From the NCBI GenBank assembly GCA_963765935.1, contig CAVXXX010000001.1, positions 1-64,000 on the forward strand: a DNA stretch of 64,000 nucleotides. Direction: 5' to 3'. A program made the position numbers and the translations under genes. The DNA is from JAMXLG01 sp963765935 (GTDB lineage Bacteria; Vulcanimicrobiota; Vulcanimicrobiia; Vulcanimicrobiales; Vulcanimicrobiaceae). The stretch's first letter is position 1. Each line of letters begins with the position of its first letter. The notes under the pieces were generated by a model. That model worked only from the letters and a program-made list of their open reading frames with translations, did not search any database and was not told the origin of the DNA. Shown one piece after another: positions 59,802 through 64,000 of the stretch.

Positions 59802-60581
59802 CTAGTGCAGTGTTGCGAAAAGCGTCCCCGTGGGTGGCTTCGTATCGAACTGGAAGCCGTTGAACGTGTACTCAGCACTGATCGTTGAGTATTGGCTAAA
59901 GACGCGATACGTGTACTCCCAGTTCACTTGCCGAATCACATCGTACGCGCCGATTTGCTGGACCACGATCGTGTAGTCGATCAATTGCTGTCCGCGTTTA
60001 CCTGTGTAGTCGTAGAGAAACGTCACCCATTGACTCACGACGGCGCGTCGCACATCGAGTGAATGGCGATCGATCCAAATCGCTTTTAGCGCAGGCCGGT
60101 CATCCGCAGCGTCGGCAATGACGAGATGCGCTGCACGCCTTCCGTCCACCAATTCATCGCCCTGGTCGATGCACTCGTGCCGATAGTTACGCGTCTCCGC
60201 AATTACCGGGAGCGGTGCCGACGGCTCGTCCTCCATCGCGAGCCACGATGCGCGATGTGGTCCATACGGACCGAGCACCGGCGGCCCGGGTTCCAGCACG
60301 GTGCTCACAAATGGATGAACCCAACGGTCGTCATCGATATAGGCGATCCCATCGTCGCGGTACGTGACCAACGCATTCGCACGTTCGTAGCGTTGGCCGT
60401 CCTGAGTGATGTGAATCGACTCGGCGTAACTTATGTATGGTGAGTGCGGTGCAGCGGCGCTGTGCTCGAGCGCTCGGTAGAGGAGTTGCCAACAAGGATC
60501 GACCGTTGCCCCGCGGGCGGCGGTGGAAGAGATGAGAAAGAGAAATGCGGCGGCGAGGCCACCGATGCACCGAATCCTCAT
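59802..60581 (-). CDS. Exported protein of unknown function
   Basis: 259 residues with a signal peptide (GGLAAAFLFLISSTAARGA) and a beta-rich mature part; two Cys (VDPCWQLLY and YRHECIDQGD). IWIDRHSLDVRRAVVSQ resembles a segment of the exported protein at 36448-37341. First of three leftward genes (59802, 58970, 57910). Function unknown. Confidence 0.7.
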   Translation of the reverse strand: MRIRCIGGLAAAFLFLISSTAARGATVDPCWQLLYRALEHSAAAPHSPYISYAESIHITQDGQRYERANALVTYRDDGIAYIDDDRWVHPFVSTVLEPGPPVLGPYGPHRASWLAMEDEPSAPLPVIAETRNYRHECIDQGDELVDGRRAAHLVIADAADDRPALKAIWIDRHSLDVRRAVVSQWVTFLYDYTGKRGQQLIDYTIVVQQIGAYDVIRQVNWEYTYRVFSQYSTISAEYTFNGFQFDTKPPTGTLFATLH

Positions 60582-60701
60582 CGCGAAGTACCTCTACAGT
60601 GGACTCCTATCGTCTCTCAATGCTCAGCGTGTGACAATAGTCTGAACCGAATATGAAAAGGGTCCATTCGGCCCGGCGCGAATTCCGGGTGGCTCTTTCA
60701 C

Positions 60702-60777
60702 GGGGACGTAGCTCAGCTGGTAGAGCGCCTGCTTTGCAAGCAGGATGTCAGGGGTTCGAGTCCCCTCGTCTCCACCA
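60702..60777 (+). tRNA. tRNA-Ala (TGC)
   Basis: 76 nt. Acceptor GGGGACG with CGTCTCC (one G-U), anticodon stem CCTGC/GCAGG with loop TTTGCAA, T arm GGGGTTCGAGTCCCC, encoded CCA. Confidence 0.97.
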
Positions 60778-60834
60778 AAATGATGGCAAAAGGAAACAAT
60801 CCGTCCCCCTCAAATAAGGGCGGGTCGTCGTCCT

Positions 60835-60910
60835 GGGGGCATAGCTCAGTTGGTAGAGCATCACGCTGGCAGCGTGAGGGTCAGGAGTTCGAGTCTCCTT
60901 GCCTCCACCA
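60835..60910 (+). tRNA. tRNA-Ala (GGC)
   Basis: 76 nt. Acceptor GGGGGCA with TGCCTCC, anticodon stem TCACG/CGTGA with loop CTGGCAG (anticodon GGC), T arm AGGAGTTCGAGTCTCCT, encoded CCA. It follows the first tRNA-Ala by 57 nt and ends in a strong terminator. Confidence 0.96.
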
Positions 60911-60917
60911 TATTTCA

Positions 60918-60950
60918 AAGGCCCGAAAGCAATCGGGCTTTTTTGCTTTT
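60918..60950 (+). terminator. Terminator after the tRNA-Ala pair
   Basis: GCCCGA (60921-60926) and TCGGGC (60933-60938) with loop AAGCAA, followed by TTTTTTGCTTTTTT. Confidence 0.85.
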
Positions 60951-61265
60951 TTGCTCCATAGGCGAACGCGTTTACCGTTGCCGACACGAGCGGTAAGCAG
61001 CGCGACATGCTACAACTTTCTGCGCACCGGATTCGGAACGCAGAACGGGTTCTTCAGATTCGTTGCGCTCAGCGCGAACATCGCCGTCGGGTTCTACGCG
61101 CAATCTCCCACTACGGTCGCGATCAAGCCGAGTAACGTTGATGCAACGGGATGTTCGGCGAATACACTATCGTGTAACAGCGCGAATTTGTAGCTGTATT
61201 GGATCGACGGTTCGTCGGCATCTTCGACGCGAACGGTACCTAACGCCGTAGCGTGGTTGCCCGGC
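60951..61265 (+). other. Gap with possible gene remnant
   Basis: No intact gene. In one frame up to a stop near 61193 the translation looks protein-like (FRFVALSANIAVGFYAQSP and KPSNVDATGCSANTLSC), and after that stop the same frame continues LYWIDGSSASSTRTVPNAVA, like the end of an exported protein. It may be a decayed 3' fragment; evidence is composition only. Confidence 0.3.
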
Positions 61266-61266
61266 G

Positions 61267-61275
61267 TGCTATACT
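61267..61275 (+). promoter_or_regulatory. Extended -10 promoter of rnpB
   Basis: TGCTATACT (TG-N-TATACT) ends 6 nt before the first base of the P1 stem, exactly where transcription should begin. Confidence 0.65.
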
Positions 61276-61281
61276 GCGTGA

Positions 61282-61658
61282 GCGAAGTACGCCGGGCGAC
61301 CGCGCTCGTTCCGCATCCGCGGAACCGGTGAGGAAAGTCCGGGCTTCACAGGGCAGGGTGCAGGATAACGTCCTGTCAGGGCAACCTGAAGGAAAGTGCC
61401 ACAGAAACAAACCGCGCGTTCGTGCTTCGGCGCGAACTCGCAAGGGTGAAATCGTGAGGTAAGAGCTCACGGACTCCACGGTGACGCGGAGTCGGGTAAA
61501 CCCCACCTGAAGCAAGATCGCTCGATCGCACCGTAAGGTGCCGGATTGCCCGTCCGCACGAGTTACATCGCATCGAGGTGCGCGGTAACGCGCACCCCAG
61601 AGGGATGGTCGCCGGCGCGGAAACGCGCTACAGAATCCGGCTTATAGGCGTACTTCGC
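61282..61658 (+). ncRNA. rnpB: RNase P RNA (type A)
   Basis: The P1 stem is a perfect 12-bp pairing of GCGAAGTACGCC (61282-61293) and GGCGTACTTCGC (61647-61658), which sets both ends. Conserved core elements are present in order: GAGGAAAGTCCGGGCTTCAC, ACAGAAACAAACCGC, GGTAAACCCCACCTG, AGAGGGATGGTCGCC and CCGGCTTATAG. This is the catalytic RNA that trims tRNA 5' ends. A TGCTATACT promoter lies just upstream. Confidence 0.97.
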
Positions 61659-61692
61659 AGTACTTGGGCGCGCCGCCGTGCAACAATTCGCC

Positions 61693-63465
61693 ATGGTCAG
61701 ATTCTGGCTGGCGTTTATTGCCGCAATCGCCTTCTGTGGTCTCCTCAATCTGGCCGGTCAATTTGCGCAGCTGCATAGCGGCGGCACTCTCGGTCTCCAT
61801 AGTGAAGGTGCGCCGGGCCGTGCAAGTGCAACCGTATTAAGCATTACGCACGGCGGCCCCGCCGATAAAGCGGGGATCAAGACGGGCGACGTTATTTCGT
61901 TCGAGCCGACGATACACAACATCGTCGTTGCAAATTCGCCGTTACCCGGCGACCTGCTGACAGTTGTCGACGGATCGCGCAAAATCACCCTCACCGCGGT
62001 TCACGACACCAGCCCCGTTCCGTACGGGATGCTGACGCTCTTCTCGACGGCAAAGATTGCCTTTCTGCTGATCGGCGTGCTCATCGCCTGGCGGCGGTCC
62101 GATGATTCCGCGGCTCGCGCGCTCGCTGTTTTTCTCGTGTGTTTCGGCGCCGGCATCGACGTCGACACCACGTTCATCCCGAACGACCTCGCGCGATTCG
62201 TTACCGTCGTAGCGGTACAACTGCTTCTTATCGTCGCCGCGCTCGCGCTCTACGTATTCGCGTGTAGATTCCCGGAATTGGCGCAACGCGGCGTTCGTGG
62301 AGTGATGCGGCGCGCAATCATCCCGTTCACCGTTGCGAGCGTCGCATTCGGGCTCGGTTCCGTCTTTATGCGATTCGGCGGCGGTCATTACCCGGTCTGG
62401 ATTGGCGCCGGCGCTCGAATCGGATACGTCGCCGTCTACCTGTTGCTCGTGTTCGGCGCGCTCGGCTCGCTAACAATTTCGTACCGCGAAGCAATGGGCG
62501 ACGCGCGCGCCCGTATGCGTTGGGTGATGGGTACCTTCATCGTCGGGTTCTCGGGAATTGTGGTAATCTTCGTTGCATTTATTTTCGGGCGCGGTGATGA
62601 AGTGCAACTCGCAGCAGCAACCGTTCTTGCGATCCCGTTCGGTCTTGCCTACGTAATTTTGCGACATCGCGTCCTCGACATCGGTTTCGTCGTGAATCGC
62701 GCCGTTGTGTACACGTGCGTCTCGGTCGTCGTTGTCGGCACGTTCATACTCTTCGAGTGGCTGCTCGGCCATGTCGTAGAAACCAACAGTCGTGCATCGA
62801 CCATTCTCGAACTCATTGCGGCACTCGCGCTCGGCTTATCGGTGCGCTTCATTCACACGCGCGTCGACCGTTATGTCGACGACCTCTTCTTCCGCGACCG
62901 TCATCTCGCCGAGGCGGCGATACGCCGCTTCGCGCATGAAACGGGAATGATCACCGACGAGAATGTGTTGATTCGTCGCACCGTGGAAGTTGCCGAACGT
63001 AACGCGCGACTACTGGGCGCCGCGTTCTACGCGCGCCTGAAAACCCAATACGTGCCGTTGCACGCAACGTTTGATCCCATTCCGCAAGAGCTCGATGAAA
63101 ATGACGCCGCGATTCTCGACATGCGGACGTTCCACAACCCGGTCGACATAACGCGAGATAGCCGCGTGCCGGGCGCCGTCGTCTTCCCGATGATCGTCCG
63201 GGGACAGCTAGCCGGGTTCTTGGCTTGCGGGGAAAAGACGACGCACGAAGCGCTTGCGCCCGACGAGCACGACGCTCTACGCGTCTTGGCGCGGGACGCC
63301 GGCATCGCGCTCGACTCCTTACGAATCTGGCGTATCGAGCAAGAGCTCGGGTACTTGACCGCCGATGGCGAGCTGCCACCGCCGCTACGAATGCGGCTTG
63401 CGCTGCTTCTCGATCGAGAGGGTCCGGCGCAACCTGCGGGGGCGGCGGCACGTTCTATCCAATGA
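61693..63465 (+). CDS. Membrane sensor-like protein: PDZ, 7TM and GAF-like domain, no kinase
   Basis: 590 residues from ATG 61693 (GTG 61678 also possible). N-terminal membrane segment (WLAFIAAIAFCGLLNLAG), a PDZ-like region (VLSITHGGPADKAGIKTGDV), about seven membrane segments, then HRVLDIGFVVNRAVVYTCVS, the coiled FIHTRVDRYVDDLFFRDRHL and a GAF-like domain (residues 420-570). The same arrangement and several matching motifs occur at 10308-12068. No kinase or DNA-binding domain follows. Signals may pass by protein contact; the ligand is unknown. Confidence 0.8.
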   Translation: MVRFWLAFIAAIAFCGLLNLAGQFAQLHSGGTLGLHSEGAPGRASATVLSITHGGPADKAGIKTGDVISFEPTIHNIVVANSPLPGDLLTVVDGSRKITLTAVHDTSPVPYGMLTLFSTAKIAFLLIGVLIAWRRSDDSAARALAVFLVCFGAGIDVDTTFIPNDLARFVTVVAVQLLLIVAALALYVFACRFPELAQRGVRGVMRRAIIPFTVASVAFGLGSVFMRFGGGHYPVWIGAGARIGYVAVYLLLVFGALGSLTISYREAMGDARARMRWVMGTFIVGFSGIVVIFVAFIFGRGDEVQLAAATVLAIPFGLAYVILRHRVLDIGFVVNRAVVYTCVSVVVVGTFILFEWLLGHVVETNSRASTILELIAALALGLSVRFIHTRVDRYVDDLFFRDRHLAEAAIRRFAHETGMITDENVLIRRTVEVAERNARLLGAAFYARLKTQYVPLHATFDPIPQELDENDAAILDMRTFHNPVDITRDSRVPGAVVFPMIVRGQLAGFLACGEKTTHEALAPDEHDALRVLARDAGIALDSLRIWRIEQELGYLTADGELPPPLRMRLALLLDREGPAQPAGAAARSIQ

Positions 63466-63494
63466 TATCAGGGACCTAGACCCCAGGAGTTACT

Positions 63495-63902
63495 GTGAGC
63501 GACCAACGTTTTACCCCGGACATGACCGTAGACCAAGCTTTCGCGCTGCACGCCGGTGCGCGCCGCGTCTTCGCGCGCTTCCACCTTGGCGGCTGCTCGA
63601 ACTGCGCGATCAGCGAAACCCACACAATCGCCGGCATCAGTGAAGACTACGGGATTCCGCTTCCGATGTTGCTCGACAGTTTGAATTCGCTTTTTGACGG
63701 CGGCACGTTGAGCGTCGGCGACAAGGTTCGCATTCCCGACGAGATCCGTTCGAAGATTCCGCAGCTCGCAAGCGTCCCCGAGATCGGCGAGATCACGAGC
63801 GTCGAAAGCGGCGCGTACATGGCCGAATTCGGCGAAGTGCGTCTGCAAGGCTTGGCCGAGGACTTCGTCCCGGTCGAAGCGACCGCGACCAAAGCGTCGT
63901 AG
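63495..63902 (+). CDS. DUF1858 domain protein with C-terminal extension
   Basis: 135 residues from GTG 63495 with AGGAG upstream. The first 65 residues match DUF1858 (DMTVDQAFALHAGARRVFAR, then FHLGGCSNCAISETHTIAGI with a C-x-x-C). The rest is an extra domain with VGDKVRIPDEI and VESGAYMAEFGEV, not recognised. DUF1858 proteins accompany iron-sulfur or hybrid-cluster proteins; the role is open. It follows the PDZ-containing gene by 29 nt. Confidence 0.87.
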   Translation: MSDQRFTPDMTVDQAFALHAGARRVFARFHLGGCSNCAISETHTIAGISEDYGIPLPMLLDSLNSLFDGGTLSVGDKVRIPDEIRSKIPQLASVPEIGEITSVESGAYMAEFGEVRLQGLAEDFVPVEATATKAS

Positions 63903-63906
63903 TTTG

Positions 63907-64000
63907 CTAGTCGAGGAACTTGCGGTTCGCGAAGTTCTCCTCGATCCCGTGCCAGTGCGCAATCGACGGCTCGCCTGCTTTCCAGCATAAGTAGATGGGC
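63907..64000 (-). CDS. DUF2203 family protein, C-terminal end only
   Basis: The last 30 residues are visible and read PIYLCWKAGEPSIAHWHGIE followed by ENFANRKFLD, then TAG. This is the diagnostic C-terminus of DUF2203 (L-C-W-x-x-G-E-x-x-I-x-x-W-H). The start lies beyond the window. Function of the family is unknown. Confidence 0.88.
   Translation of the reverse strand, partial: PIYLCWKAGEPSIAHWHGIEENFANRKFLD

Noticed and set aside
60780..61193. Open frame running out of the tRNA-Ala gene as a protein gene
   Set aside because: Its first third lies in the tRNA and terminator; only the distal part looks protein-like and is treated as a possible remnant.
1..64000. CRISPR arrays, transposases or prophage genes
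   Set aside because: No regularly spaced repeats, DDE/tyrosine recombinase genes or phage structural genes were seen.

Overview
The window reads as chromosomal DNA of a high-GC, free-living heterotrophic bacterium. It is dense in genes, with many 4-base ATGA-type overlaps, GGAGG-type ribosome binding sites, tRNAs with encoded CCA and a type A RNase P RNA. The mix of a B12-dependent ribonucleotide reductase, many exported lipoproteins with a Cys-Gly-Gly-Gly start, S53 peptidase and Vgb-like proteins, and 7TM proteins with PDZ and GAF-like parts resembles Candidatus Eremiobacterota (WPS-2/Vulcanimicrobiota). That placement is an inference from gene content and is not proven here. No prophage, transposase or CRISPR array was seen.

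Layout. 1-3.5 kb: 3' part of nrdJ interrupted by a LAGLIDADG intein. 3.7-7.7 kb: a BKACE/carboxymuconolactone decarboxylase pair, then a VOC/SDR pair facing a TetR regulator across a perfect 12-bp palindrome. 7.8-12.5 kb: exported and membrane proteins of unknown role and a PDZ-7TM-GAF-like protein. 12.5-18.4 kb: YdeI and YCII proteins, an SUV3-like helicase, an orphan betaine-type binding lipoprotein and RecQ. 18.4-26.8 kb: a three-gene operon of exported lipoproteins (unknown, S53 peptidase, Vgb-like propeller) next to a large LuxR-type ATPase regulator. 26.9-30.2 kb: a small exported protein, glutamate dehydrogenase and an amino-acid permease. 30.3-38 kb: exported proteins, a stress protein, a quinoprotein-like lipoprotein and exported MsrA. 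38-42.7 kb: an acyl-CoA operon (membrane protein, CoA-transferase, thiolase, frameshifted SDR), a deacetylase-like protein and HxlR. 42.8-48.7 kb: dehydrogenase, ion channel, YihY and two hydrolases. 48.9-55.4 kb: the housekeeping cluster yceD-rpmF-fabH-fabD-fabG-acpP-ffh-rpsP-khpA-rimM, read leftwards. 55.5-57.2 kb: a doubly frameshifted lytic transglycosylase and two small helical proteins with matching C-termini. 57.2-64 kb: three tRNAs, rnpB, a second PDZ-7TM-GAF-like protein, a DUF1858 protein and the tail of a DUF2203 gene.

Most notable signals: (1) three same-strand intergenic elements with GGAATA-N8-TTACCAGTAAA at exactly the same spacing, each followed 60-75 nt later by a hairpin, which may be a small-RNA or regulatory-element family; (2) the transglycosylase with two small proteins ending in the same D-x-I-x-K-K-aromatic-I-x-x-I pattern, a possible envelope or secretion apparatus; (3) two translationally coupled genes, the permease and rimM, that lack any ATG/GTG/TTG at the expected start and seem to use ATA and CTG; (4) several single-base insertions that break otherwise good genes, from real decay or assembly error.
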